Source: Roseateles_B flavus
GTDB lineage: Bacteria > Pseudomonadota > Gammaproteobacteria > Burkholderiales > Burkholderiaceae_C
Assembly: GCF_039872765.1 (NCBI RefSeq)
Contig: NZ_JBDPZC010000014.1
Span: 1 to 64,000 of the forward strand
Direction of reading: 5' to 3'
DNA length: 64,000 nt
Below, piece after piece: positions 42,530 to 51,071 of the stretch; the first letter of the stretch is position 1, and every line of letters starts with the position of its first letter. Under the pieces are notes generated by a model that did no database searches, had not been told where the DNA came from, and saw only the letters and a list, made by a program, of their open reading frames with translations. Position numbers and translations under genes: made by a program.

Positions 42530-43819
42530 TCAATGGCGCGGACCACGGGGCGTCAGCAGCAGGTTCAGCAGCAGGGCGCCGAAGGTGGCGGTCCCGATGC
42601 CGCCCAGCGCGAAGCCGCCCAGGCGCAGGGTGTAGTCCCCGGTGCCGATGATCAGGGTGATGGCTGCCAGCATCAGGTTGCGGTGCTGGCTGAAGTCCAC
42701 CCGGTTGTCGACCCAGATCTTGGCGCCGGCCACGGCGATGAGCCCGAAGACCACGATGCTGACCCCGCCCATCACCGGCAGCGGAATGGTCTGGATCAGG
42801 GCGCCGAACTTGGGCGAGAAGCCCAGCATGACGGCCAGCAGCCCTGCCACCACGAAGACGGCGGTGGAGTAGATGCGGTTGGCGGCCATCACGCCGATGT
42901 TCTCGGCATAGGTGGTGACGCCCGTGCCGCCAGCGGCGCCGCTGAGCATCGTGGCCAGGCCGTCGCCCATGAAGGCCCGGCCCATGTCGCGGTCGATGTC
43001 GCGCCCGGTCATCGCGGCCACGGCCTTGAGGTGGCCCAGGTTCTCGGCCACCAGGATCAGGGCCACCGGCGCGATCAGCAGCATCGCCCCGGTCTCGAAG
43101 CGCGGGCTGGCGAAGTGCGGCAGGCCGAACCACGCGGCCTGTGCCACGCCGCTGAAGTCCATGGGCTTGCCCAGTCCGAGGCCGTTGGTGAGCACGGCAT
43201 ACAGCACGCTGGCGATCAGCAGGCCCGCCAGGATCAGCAGGCGCTGCAGCAGGCCGCGGCTGCGCACGGCCACCAGGGCCACGCTGAGGAAGGTCAGGCC
43301 CTGGACCCAGGCGTCGAAGGGCGTGGGCGCCATGTTCTTGATGGGCACGCTGGCCAGGTTCAGGCCGATCACGGCGACGATGGCGCCGGTCACCACCGGC
43401 GGCATCAGCCGCTCGATCCAGCCCGTGCCCAGCCATTGCACCAGGGCGCCGATCAGGAAATAGAGCGCGCCGCAGGCCACGATGCCGCCCAGGGCCAGGC
43501 CGATCTGCGCATTGGGACCGCTGCCGCCATAGCCGGTGGCGCTGATCACCACGCCGATGAAGGCGAAGCTGGAGCCCAGGAAGCTGGGCACGCGGCCGCC
43601 CACCATGAAGAAGAACAGCAGGGTGCCGATGCCGCTCATCAGGATGGCGACATTGGGGTCGAAGCCCATGAGCAGGGGCGCCAGCACGGTGGCGCCGAAC
43701 ATGGCCACCACATGCTGCAGGCCCAGGGCGACGGTCTGCGGCCAGGCCAGGCGTTCATCCGGGGCGACGGCCTGCCCGTCCAGGGCGGCGACCTGACGCC
43801 ATTGGGGGATCCAGCTCAC
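42530..43819 (-). CDS. uraA: Uracil/xanthine permease, NCS2 family
   Basis: 429 residues. About 14 membrane helices. QTVALGLQHVVAMFGATVLAPLLMGFDPNVAILMSGIGTL is the typical UraA/RutG beginning; GVTTYAENIGVMAANRIYS holds the conserved Glu that binds the pyrimidine ring (TTYAENIG), and KFGALIQTIPLPVMGGVSIVVFG is the signature near the second half. It imports uracil with protons. UraA and RutG are hard to separate; no rut genes or upp are adjacent. Confidence in the family is high, in the exact substrate moderate. Confidence 0.92.
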   Translation of the reverse strand: MSWIPQWRQVAALDGQAVAPDERLAWPQTVALGLQHVVAMFGATVLAPLLMGFDPNVAILMSGIGTLLFFFMVGGRVPSFLGSSFAFIGVVISATGYGGSGPNAQIGLALGGIVACGALYFLIGALVQWLGTGWIERLMPPVVTGAIVAVIGLNLASVPIKNMAPTPFDAWVQGLTFLSVALVAVRSRGLLQRLLILAGLLIASVLYAVLTNGLGLGKPMDFSGVAQAAWFGLPHFASPRFETGAMLLIAPVALILVAENLGHLKAVAAMTGRDIDRDMGRAFMGDGLATMLSGAAGGTGVTTYAENIGVMAANRIYSTAVFVVAGLLAVMLGFSPKFGALIQTIPLPVMGGVSIVVFGLIAVAGAKIWVDNRVDFSQHRNLMLAAITLIIGTGDYTLRLGGFALGGIGTATFGALLLNLLLTPRGPRH

Positions 43820-44145
43820 AGCGCGCTCCTCTCAGGCTGCTTTTGACTTCTGAAGCTCGGAATTTCCCGGCCCCTTGATTCAGGGGAGCGTGGCTTCCGG
43901 CACCTGTGCGCGCAGTGTAGTGAGCGGGGGAGCGGCCCCGGCTCGGGCTATATCCCTATATGGGGCGACCCCCGTCGCGGAAAGTTGCACATTTTGTAAC
44001 GATTTGCCTGGTTTGCGGACGCACCCATGCCGGGGATATATCGCCGGAGCCTCCATGAAGGGCTGCTGGGGTCAGGTCTTGTCGCCCCGGGGTCAGGTCT
44101 CCTGAGACGGCTGGCGTGGTGCCCGGGGCAGTGACCGACGCGGCT
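43820..44145. other. Intergenic region between uraA and the hydrolase gene
   Basis: 326 bases without a gene. A CTATAT repeat (CTATATCCCTATAT, near 43948) could carry the uraA -10 element. Two copies of GGGGTCAGGTCT lie at 44068-44081 and 44089-44100, separated by GTCGCCCC. An AT-rich stretch (GTTGCACATTTTGTAACG) lies at 43984-44001, and shows a partial dyad. Confidence 0.55.
44068..44100. repeat. Tandem pair of the dispersed GGGTCAGGTCT repeat
   Basis: GGGGTCAGGTCTTG (44068-44081) and GGGGTCAGGTCT (44089-44100), 21 bases apart. Exact copies of the 11-base core GGGTCAGGTCT also occur at 23882, 26696 and 63644 on this strand and, inverted, ending at 18697, 19901 and 56080. Near-matches lie at 50004, 57249 and 58612. 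Confidence 0.8.
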
Positions 44146-45057
44146 TCAGGCCGCCTCGGCCAGCCAGGCCGCCACCTGGCGCTGCACGGCCGCGTCGTCC
44201 AGCAGGCGGCGGTGGCCCAGGCCCTCGGTCAGGCGCAGCGTTGCGCGGGGCAGGGCCGCAGCCAGGGCCTCGCTGTAGGCGGCCGGCACGGCGCGGTCCT
44301 GGCGGTCATGCACCAGCAGCACGGGCAGCGCCAGGTGCCGGCCCAGCCAGGCGGGCTCGAAGCCGGCCAGCCCCGGGCGGGCGCGCGCCTCCAGGGCCTG
44401 GCGCAGGCGCTCGCGCACGGCCAGCCCCAGGCCGAAGCTGGCCACGAAGCCCTCCAGCAGGTGCCGGGGCGGGGCGGAGCAGGCCAGCAGGGCCAGGCGT
44501 TGCGTGGGCAGGCCGCGGGCCACGCCATGGGCGGCGGCCAGGGCGCCGATGGAATGGGCCGCAATGCCTACCCAGGGCCCCTGCTCGACCGTGAGCACCT
44601 GCAGGGCGCGCTGCCACTGGGCGATGTCGGTGCGCCAGCCGCTGCTGCGGCCGTGGGCGGGCCAGTCCAGCACATGCGGCGACAGGCCCGCGTCCCAGCA
44701 GGCCTGGGCCAGGCCGCGCAGCTGCGCCGCCTGGCCGCTCCAGCCGTGCAGCAGCAGCACGCGCGGGCGCTCGGCGCCGTCCGGCCGGTGCCACAGCTGC
44801 AGGCGGCGGGTCTCGAAGGGCAGGGTCAGGCCTTGCCAGGGGGCCATCGAGGGCCGGCGCTGCAGCAGGCGCGGCGGCAGGGGCGTGTCGAAGAGGCGCA
44901 GGGCCAGCCGCGCCGCCTGCGCGGGGGCGTGGCGCTGCAGCAGGTCCAGGCCGGCGCGCAGCCCCTGGAGCAGGCGCCCCTGGGCGTAGAAGCGGTCGAC
45001 GGCGGGGCGGGTCGGCGCGGAGGGATGGGGCGGGTGGGGTTGCGGGATCTGACTCAT
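44146..45057 (-). CDS. Alpha/beta-hydrolase
   Basis: 303 residues from ATG 45057 (GGGGTGAG upstream). A variable N-terminal third (1-85) precedes the fold: RVLLLHGWSGQAAQ (oxyanion HG), IAAHSIGALAAAHG (nucleophile elbow AHSIG with Ser), LPVLLVHDRQDRAVP (acid Asp) and EGLGHRRLL (His). The triad is complete. Substrate unknown. It follows the 41-residue membrane peptide gene closely, and both sit downstream of the TetR operator at 45209, so they probably form the regulated unit. Confidence 0.88.
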   Translation of the reverse strand: MSQIPQPHPPHPSAPTRPAVDRFYAQGRLLQGLRAGLDLLQRHAPAQAARLALRLFDTPLPPRLLQRRPSMAPWQGLTLPFETRRLQLWHRPDGAERPRVLLLHGWSGQAAQLRGLAQACWDAGLSPHVLDWPAHGRSSGWRTDIAQWQRALQVLTVEQGPWVGIAAHSIGALAAAHGVARGLPTQRLALLACSAPPRHLLEGFVASFGLGLAVRERLRQALEARARPGLAGFEPAWLGRHLALPVLLVHDRQDRAVPAAYSEALAAALPRATLRLTEGLGHRRLLDDAAVQRQVAAWLAEAA

Positions 45058-45061
45058 GGGC

Positions 45062-45187
45062 TCACCCCAGAAAGAAGTCGCGGTTGTGGGAGGGGATGGC
45101 GCGCCACAGGCGCTGCAGGCCTTGCCAGCCGCGCCACACAAGGCCGGCCAGCCCGCACAGGGCCAGGATCAGGAGGGGGCTGAACAT
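45062..45187 (-). CDS. 41-residue membrane microprotein
   Basis: ATG 45187 with AAAGG eight bases upstream; the product begins MFSPLLILALCGLAGLVWRG, one membrane helix, followed by a basic amphipathic RLWRAIPSHNRDFFLG end. It ends four bases before the ATG of the alpha/beta-hydrolase and begins 22 bases from a perfect TetR-type palindrome. Too short for homology arguments; the spacing, the start signals and the protein-like composition support it. Confidence 0.6.
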   Translation of the reverse strand: MFSPLLILALCGLAGLVWRGWQGLQRLWRAIPSHNRDFFLG

Positions 45188-45208
45188 GGTGAGGGCCTTT
45201 CGATGTAT

Positions 45209-45226
45209 TTCGCACGATCGTGCGAA
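45209..45226. promoter_or_regulatory. TetR-type operator 1 (perfect 18-bp palindrome)
   Basis: TTCGCACGATCGTGCGAA, perfect dyad symmetry over all 18 bases, located between the tetR stop and the microprotein start. A second copy with two changes lies upstream of tetR (45890-45907). Confidence 0.85.
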
Positions 45227-45267
45227 GTTGGGTGAAAAGAAGCGCTCCGTGAAGGAGCGGGGACGGG

Positions 45268-45879
45268 TCAGGGCGGGCTCGGACGCAGGCCCTGCATGAG
45301 GCGCTGGTAGGAGGTCCAGCCGCGCTCGGCGGCCAGCGGGTCGCGCAGGAAGCGGGTCTCCCGCACGACGGCGGTGAAGACGGCGTCGAGGTCGAAGACC
45401 AGCTGGTCGGGGTCCAGGTCCGCCTGCAGATGGCCGCATTCGACGGCTTGCAGCACGCTGCGCCGGAGCACCTGGCGCCAGCGTTTGACGCCGCTGAGCA
45501 GCATGTCGCGCAGCGGGCCCTCGCGGTCGTCGAACTCGAAGGCGCCTGCGGCGTAGAGGCAGCTGCCGCGGTGGCCGGCCTGGCAGGCGCGGGCCAGCCA
45601 GGCGCGCATGATGGCGTCCAGGCGCGGCAGGCCGCGGGGCTCGCGCAGGGCGGGCACGAGGATGTCCTGCTGGAAGCGGCGGTCGAATTCGTCCAGCACG
45701 GCTTTCTGCAGGGTCTCTCGCGAGCCGATGCGCGAGAACACGCCGCTCTTGGACAGGTTCAGGCGCTTGGCGATCTCGCCGATGGACAGGCTCTCCAGCC
45801 CCTCCAGCGCGGCCATCTCCAGCGCCATGTCCACGATGGCGGTCTGGGTCAGCTCGCTGCGTTCGGTCTTGGCTTCCAT
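45268..45879 (-). CDS. TetR-family transcriptional repressor
   Basis: 203 residues. HTH at about 12-58: QTAIVDMALEMAALEGLESLSIGEIAKRLNLSKSGVFSRIGSRETLQKAVLDEF, the standard TetR N-domain. The C-domain has ARACQAGHRGSCLYAAGAFEFDD and VKRWRQVLRRSV, similar to the TetR_C_16/YxaF-like class. Two matched palindromes flank the gene (45890 upstream, 45209 downstream), so it very likely represses itself and the microprotein/hydrolase unit. Confidence 0.93.
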   Translation of the reverse strand: MEAKTERSELTQTAIVDMALEMAALEGLESLSIGEIAKRLNLSKSGVFSRIGSRETLQKAVLDEFDRRFQQDILVPALREPRGLPRLDAIMRAWLARACQAGHRGSCLYAAGAFEFDDREGPLRDMLLSGVKRWRQVLRRSVLQAVECGHLQADLDPDQLVFDLDAVFTAVVRETRFLRDPLAAERGWTSYQRLMQGLRPSPP

Positions 45880-45889
45880 GGTCGCGAAT

Positions 45890-45907
45890 TTAGCACGACC
45901 GTGCGAA
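45890..45907. promoter_or_regulatory. TetR-type operator 2
   Basis: TTAGCACGACCGTGCGAA, two differences from the perfect operator at 45209. It lies 11 bases upstream of the tetR ATG (45879), where binding would block tetR transcription. Confidence 0.8.
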
Positions 45908-45977
45908 CTTGCAAGCCGCCCTGGCCGCAGCGGGGTTTTGCGACACTGGGCGCCTCCCAGTCCACCCCTGCCCCGCC

Positions 45978-46475
45978 ATGCGTCTCCTGGCCGCCGCCGA
46001 CTACCAGCCCGCCGTGCAAGCCCTGTTCGAGCGCTGCGCTGCCGCCTTGCAGGCCCTGCTGCCGGACGCGCAGGTGGAGCATGTGGGCGCCTCCTCCCTT
46101 CCCGGCGCCTGCTCCAAGGGGGACCTGGACATCTGCGTGCTCGTGGCCCCCGAGGCCCACCCGCAGGTCGTGGCGAGGCTGTGCGCCCAGGGTTTCGAGA
46201 TCAAGGCCGACACCCTGCGCACGCCCGAGCTGTGCATGCTGCTGGCGCCGCCGGACTGGGCGCAGGGGCAAGACCTGGCCCTGCAGATCGTGGCGCGGGG
46301 CTCGTCCTTCGAGGACTTCCTGCGCTTTCGCGACGCCCTGCGCCGCGAACCGGCCCTCGTGGCCGCCTACGACGCCGTCAAGCGGGCGCACGCGGACCAG
46401 GGCGAGGACGCTTATCGCGCGGCGAAGGCCCGATTCATTGAATCCGTGCTGGCGCGGCCGGGCGACTGCCTATAG
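45978..46475 (+). CDS. GrpB-family (UPF0157) nucleotidyltransferase-like protein
   Basis: 165 residues from ATG 45978. VEHVGASSLPGACSKGDLDICVLV is the diagnostic GrpB/UPF0157 motif (HxGSTxVPGxxxKxxxDi), a nucleotidyltransferase-like fold with the two acids in DLDI. AYDAVKRAHADQGEDAYRAAKARFIE closes the domain. Biochemical function is not established for most members; some yeast and bacterial relatives are linked to CoA metabolism or tRNA-like nucleotidyl transfer. Confidence 0.9.
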   Translation: MRLLAAADYQPAVQALFERCAAALQALLPDAQVEHVGASSLPGACSKGDLDICVLVAPEAHPQVVARLCAQGFEIKADTLRTPELCMLLAPPDWAQGQDLALQIVARGSSFEDFLRFRDALRREPALVAAYDAVKRAHADQGEDAYRAAKARFIESVLARPGDCL

Positions 46476-46502
46476 TGCGCCCCGCGCCGGTCGTTCGGCG
46501 GG

Positions 46503-46982
46503 ATGGATGCCATGAGTGAAGTACAAGCGGTGGAGCCGCGCCAGGACTGGGCGGCCTTCGAGAAGCATGCCGGCGGCGTGGTGCTGGCCCTGCGCGAGCT
46601 GGGCCGTGCCGTGGCCGCCTCGGGCCTGGACCCGCGGCTTTGCGAGCTGCTCAAGGTGCGCGTCTCGCAGCTCAATGGCTGCGCCTTCTGCCTGCAGTAC
46701 CACCTGAACCTGGGCCGCCAGCTGGGCCTGCCCGCCCTGCAGCTGGACCAGCTGGCCTGCTGGCGGGACTCCCCGGCCTTCGCCCCTCGCGAGCGGGCCG
46801 CCCTGGCCTGGGCCGAGGCGCTGACGCTGCAGGCCGCGCATCCGGATACCGAGCCGGCCTATGCCGCGCTGCAGGCGCAGTTCAGCCCGGTCGAGATTGC
46901 CAATGTGACCGCCGCCATCGGGCACATCAACGCATGGAACCGCATCGCGGGCGGTCTGCGCTTCACGCCGCCGGCACCCTGA
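46503..46982 (+). CDS. AhpD-like carboxymuconolactone-decarboxylase-fold protein
   Basis: 159 residues (ATG 46512 is a shorter option). LLKVRVSQLNGCAFCLQYHLNLGRQLG holds the redox CxxC and the proton-relay His typical of AhpD-type alkylhydroperoxidases, and ERAALAWAEALTL, ANVTAAIGHINAWNRI complete the all-helical fold. It probably reduces peroxides using a thiol partner. No ahpC is adjacent. Confidence 0.92.
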   Translation: MDAMSEVQAVEPRQDWAAFEKHAGGVVLALRELGRAVAASGLDPRLCELLKVRVSQLNGCAFCLQYHLNLGRQLGLPALQLDQLACWRDSPAFAPRERAALAWAEALTLQAAHPDTEPAYAALQAQFSPVEIANVTAAIGHINAWNRIAGGLRFTPPAP

Positions 46983-47000
46983 GAGCCCGCCGTTGCGGCC

Positions 47001-48839
47001 TCAGGCCGGTGGTGCGGGCGGTGCGCCCTCGATGTCCACGAACTCCCACCAGTGCTGCCAGAACAGCGGCCGGCGGTAGCCCTGAACCCAGGGGTGGGCG
47101 AGGTCGGTGACGTAGCGGTGCCCGCGGTACTTGTAGGGCATGTAGGCCGTGGCCAGGCGCTTGCTCTCCCTGAACAGGGCCTGGCGCTGCGGGCCGTCGG
47201 GCAGGCCGCCGGCCTGGTCGAAGAGCCGGTCCATGGCCTCCAGGCGGAAGCGCGCGAAGTTGGAGGCGCCGATGTGCCCGCTGTGGAAGCTGGCCAGCGC
47301 GTCCTGTGCATCAGGCTTGGCGGCCGAGAGGGCCAGGCTCCAGATCATGTAGTGGCCGGCGCGCAGGGCCTTGAAGTTCTCGGGCCACTTGCCGGTGCGG
47401 AACTGCACGCGCAGGCCCACGGCGGCGAGGTTCTTCTGCCAGAGCTCGTCGATCTGGCGCTGGAAGCCGTCGGGCGTGGTGAGGCTTTCCAGCACCAGCT
47501 GGCGGCCGTCGGGGTCCTCGCGCCAGCCGTCGCCGTCGCGGTCGCGGTAGCCGTAGAGGTCCAGCAGGGCCTTGGCGCGGGCGGGGTCGAAGTCGCCCAT
47601 CTCGCTCTTGTAGTTCGCGTCGTAGGCCGTGGTGTGCGGGATGTAGGGCGACTGCGCGGGGATGGCCTGGCCGCGGCGCGCCAGGCTGATCTCGCGCCGG
47701 CAGTCCGTGGCCAGGGCGATGGCGCGGCGCAGGGCCACGCGCGCCGGTGTGTAGCCGCCCACCACCGGGTCGTCCATGTTGAAGACGGTGAACAGCACGT
47801 CCGCCAGCAGGGCACGGTAGGCCTGGATGCCCTGGCGCGCCAGGTTGGGTGCGAGCTTGCCCTGGGGCAGGGCCTGCTGGATGAAGTCTTCCGGCGTTCG
47901 CTCCAGGAAGTCGAACTGGCGGTTGAGGAAGGAGAGCCAACGCGGCTGGCTCTCCTCGATGATGGCCACCTGGACCTGGTCGACCATGGGCAGGCGCCGG
48001 CCCTTGTAGCGGGCGAGCAGGGCCTGGCCTTCCTTGTCGTCCGGCGCGGGCTGGGCGTCGTAGTAGCGCTCGCGGTAGTCCGGGTTGCGGTCCAGGGTGA
48101 TCAGGGAGCTGCGCCGCCAGGCGCCCAGCACGAAGGGGCCGGTCCCCACCGGGTGCTCCATGGCCTGGCCCGGGTAGGCCTCGATGACCTCGCGGGCCAC
48201 GGCGCCGTAGGTGTCGATCTGCGCGAAGACCTCCATCAGCCGCGGCCGCGTCTCCTTCAGGCGGATCTGCAGGGTGTAGCGGTCCAGCGCGCGCAGGCCC
48301 TCGATGGGCTTGTCGTAGTCGAAGGGTGACTTGCTCTTGAGCAGGGCGGCGCGGTACTCGGCCAGGCCCAGGATGCCCAGCTCATCCACTTCGGACCACG
48401 ACGGCGAGGCCACCTCCGGGTCGGCGAAGCGCTTCCAGCTGTAGACGAAGTCCTCGGCCACCAGCTCGCGGCGCTGGCCCTTGAAGGCGGGGTCGGCCGA
48501 GAAGTAGATGCCGGGGCGCACCCGCATGGTCCAGACCCGGAAGTCCTCGCTGACCTCGGGCATGCCCTCGGCCACCAGAGGCTTGAGCCGGGCGGGGCGG
48601 GCCAGATGGTCGTAGGTGTAGAGGCCCTCGAAGATGTGGGCGGTGATGGTGCGGGAGTAGAGGTCGCTGATGCGGGCCGGGTCGAAGCCCGTCTCGGCGA
48701 TGCGGATGGCGTAGCGCAGGACCTTGGCCGGCCCGCTGCCGGGCCGGGCCGCCTGGGCTGGCAGGCCCAGGCCGCTCAGGCCGGCCAGGGCCAGGAGTTC
48801 ACGGCGGGAGGGTCCGCCCGCTGGGGCGCGGAATGTCAT
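47001..48839 (-). CDS. Peptide/oligopeptide ABC transporter substrate-binding protein (Tat-type signal)
   Basis: 612 residues. SRRELLALAGLSGLGLPAQA suggests a Tat signal. The SBP_bac_5 fold reads KVLRYAIRIAETGFDPARISDLYSRTITAHIFEGLYTYD, VRPGIYFSADPAFKG, HPVGTGPFVLGAWRRSSLITLDRNPDY. About half-identical by eye to the next gene, 120 bases upstream on the same strand, and hence its paralog. It lacks the usual lipobox. Expected to deliver peptides to the DppBC/DF complex coded divergently at 51072-54766. Confidence 0.92.
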   Translation of the reverse strand: MTFRAPAGGPSRRELLALAGLSGLGLPAQAARPGSGPAKVLRYAIRIAETGFDPARISDLYSRTITAHIFEGLYTYDHLARPARLKPLVAEGMPEVSEDFRVWTMRVRPGIYFSADPAFKGQRRELVAEDFVYSWKRFADPEVASPSWSEVDELGILGLAEYRAALLKSKSPFDYDKPIEGLRALDRYTLQIRLKETRPRLMEVFAQIDTYGAVAREVIEAYPGQAMEHPVGTGPFVLGAWRRSSLITLDRNPDYRERYYDAQPAPDDKEGQALLARYKGRRLPMVDQVQVAIIEESQPRWLSFLNRQFDFLERTPEDFIQQALPQGKLAPNLARQGIQAYRALLADVLFTVFNMDDPVVGGYTPARVALRRAIALATDCRREISLARRGQAIPAQSPYIPHTTAYDANYKSEMGDFDPARAKALLDLYGYRDRDGDGWREDPDGRQLVLESLTTPDGFQRQIDELWQKNLAAVGLRVQFRTGKWPENFKALRAGHYMIWSLALSAAKPDAQDALASFHSGHIGASNFARFRLEAMDRLFDQAGGLPDGPQRQALFRESKRLATAYMPYKYRGHRYVTDLAHPWVQGYRRPLFWQHWWEFVDIEGAPPAPPA

Positions 48840-48959
48840 GGACGCAGTGTCGCGGAAGGCCTGGCTCCGAAGAGCACGTATTCACCCCTAGAGCCCCCCG
48901 GTGGGCGGGGCCGGGGTCTGCGGGTTGTCACGGGGGCGTGGGGGTGTTGCGGGGCCGGC

Positions 48960-50810
48960 TCAGGGGCGGGCACGGGTCTGCTGCTCGACGTCGATGTCCA
49001 CGAAGGCCCAGAAGTCGCGCATGTAGATGTTGCGGTCGTAGCCGATCACCCAGGGCTGGGCCATGTCGGTGTAGATGCGGTGCACCTCGGCCTTGAAGGG
49101 CATGTAGGCCACCAGCAGGCGCTGGGCCTCGGTCATCAGGGCCTGGCGCTCCGGGCCGTTGGGCAGGCGCTTCTGACGGGCATAGATCTTGTTGTAGGCC
49201 GGCAGGTCGAAGCGCGACTTGTTCGACTGACCCTTGTTGGGCCCGTAGCCCAGGCCCAGGAAGGCGTCGCCGTCCGGTGCCGTGGCGCTCCAGCCCACGC
49301 CCCACATCTGCAACCTGCCGGCATTGGCAGCCTTGAGGTTCTCCGGCCACTTGCCGAAGCGGAACTTGAGGCGCACCTGGATGGCGTCCAGCGCCTTCTG
49401 CCACAGCTCGGCCAGGGCGCGCTTCTCGCCGTCGGGCTCGGTGGTGTACTCGATGACCAGGGGCGAGCCGTCGGGCTGCTCGCGCCAGCCGTCGCCGTCC
49501 TTGTCCACGTAGCCGTAGAGGTCCAGCAGGGCGCGGGCGCGGCCGACGTTGTGCTGGCTCATCTCGGAGCGGAAGGTCGGGTCGTAGCCGAAGGTGCCGG
49601 GCGGGATGGGACCCTGGGCGGGAATGGCCTGGCCGCGGCGGGGCAGGCGGATCACCTTGTCCAGGTCCACGGCCAGGGAGATGGCACGGCGCAGGGCCAC
49701 CTTCTCGGGCGTGTAGCCGCCCACCACCGGGTCCTCCATGTTGAAGTAGGACAGGTACAGGTCCGCCCGCGCATAGCGCACCGCCTGCATGCCCCGCTTC
49801 GCCAGGTCGGGGGCGAGCTTGTTCTGGGGCATGTACAGCGGCAGGAACTCCTGCGGCACATCGTCCACCAGGTCGAACTCATTGCGCAGGAAAGACAGCC
49901 AGCGCGGCTGGTTCTCCTCGATGACGGCGATCTCCACGCGGTCCACCATGGGCAGCTTGCGACCCTTGAGGCGGGCGGCGGCCTCGACCATGCGGGTGTC
50001 CGCGGGGTCAGGTGTTTCCTCGTAGAACACGTCCCGGAAGTTGGGGTTCTTCTCGAGCACGATCAGGGAGCTGCGCCGCCACTCGGCCAGGCGCCAGGGG
50101 CCGGTGCCCACCGGGTGCTCCATGGTCTTGCCGGGATAGGCCTCGATCACCTCGCGGGCCACGGCGCCGAGCATGGCGTCGGCGAAGTTGTTGATGAAGC
50201 GCGGGTCCCCCAGCTCGGTGCGGACCTGGAAGGTGTAGCGGTCCAGCAGCTTGAGCGCGGGCACCTCGCGGTCGTAGTCGAAGGGCTTCTTGTTCTTGAG
50301 GGCGTCCTGGCGCAGCTCGGAGAGGCCCGGCAGCAGGGCGTTCTCCAGGATGTAGAGGTTGCTGCTCTTGTTGACCGGGTCGTAGTGGCGCTTGATCGAG
50401 TAGACGTAGTCGGCCGCGGTCAGCTCGCGCCTGCGGCCCTTGAAGGCGGGGTCGTCCGCGAAGTAGATGCCGGGCTTGATGCGGAAGGTGAGGGTCTTGA
50501 AGTCCTCGCTGATCTCCGGCAGCGCCTGGGCGGTGGAGGGCTTCAGGCGAACCGGGCGGGCCAGGTAGTCGAAGCGCAGCGGGGCGTCGAAGATGCCGGC
50601 GGTGATGGTGCGGGAGTAGAGGTCGGAGACCTGGGCCGGGTCGAAGCCGGTCTCGGCCACGCGGATGGCGTAGCGCAGGACCTTCTTCGGGGCGGCCTCG
50701 GTGGCCGCAGCGTCGGCAGGCGTGGCGGGCGACGCCGCCGGCTGGGCCACCACAGGCGCCAGCGGGCCCAGGGCGCCCATCAGGAGAGCAACAACAACTA
50801 CAGCGCGCAT
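48960..50810 (-). CDS. Peptide/oligopeptide ABC transporter substrate-binding protein
   Basis: 616 residues from ATG 50810; ATG 50819 is three codons earlier. Sec signal peptide (MRAVVVVALLMGALGPLAPVVAQ). SBP_bac_5 family: KVLRYAIRVAETGFDPAQVSDLYSRTITAGIFDAPLRFDYLARP, IKPGIYFADDPAFKG, MEHPVGTGPWRLAEWRRSSL. First gene of the minus-strand pair and divergent from the permease operon, with 260 bases between. Periplasmic; solute unknown, likely peptides. Confidence 0.93.
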   Translation of the reverse strand: MRAVVVVALLMGALGPLAPVVAQPAASPATPADAAATEAAPKKVLRYAIRVAETGFDPAQVSDLYSRTITAGIFDAPLRFDYLARPVRLKPSTAQALPEISEDFKTLTFRIKPGIYFADDPAFKGRRRELTAADYVYSIKRHYDPVNKSSNLYILENALLPGLSELRQDALKNKKPFDYDREVPALKLLDRYTFQVRTELGDPRFINNFADAMLGAVAREVIEAYPGKTMEHPVGTGPWRLAEWRRSSLIVLEKNPNFRDVFYEETPDPADTRMVEAAARLKGRKLPMVDRVEIAVIEENQPRWLSFLRNEFDLVDDVPQEFLPLYMPQNKLAPDLAKRGMQAVRYARADLYLSYFNMEDPVVGGYTPEKVALRRAISLAVDLDKVIRLPRRGQAIPAQGPIPPGTFGYDPTFRSEMSQHNVGRARALLDLYGYVDKDGDGWREQPDGSPLVIEYTTEPDGEKRALAELWQKALDAIQVRLKFRFGKWPENLKAANAGRLQMWGVGWSATAPDGDAFLGLGYGPNKGQSNKSRFDLPAYNKIYARQKRLPNGPERQALMTEAQRLLVAYMPFKAEVHRIYTDMAQPWVIGYDRNIYMRDFWAFVDIDVEQQTRARP

Positions 50811-51071
50811 TCTTTGCATCCCTCGAGAACCGGCGTGCGGGGCATGGCGAGCCCGGCACGGGCTGGCGATTGTGACCCGGAAACGCCGGGCAAAGCCCTG
50901 GAATTCCCCTAGGAGAAATCCGGCATCGCCTCAGCATAAACCGGCATGGGCAGGGGGCTGGGCCTGCACTAGACTGCGCCCGAAGTCCGAGCGGCCAGCG
51001 CCCGCCGCCGGGTCCCCTTCTGAGCCCTGGCCGCCGCCGGGGCTGGCAGTCCGATTTGGAGACCGACAGCC

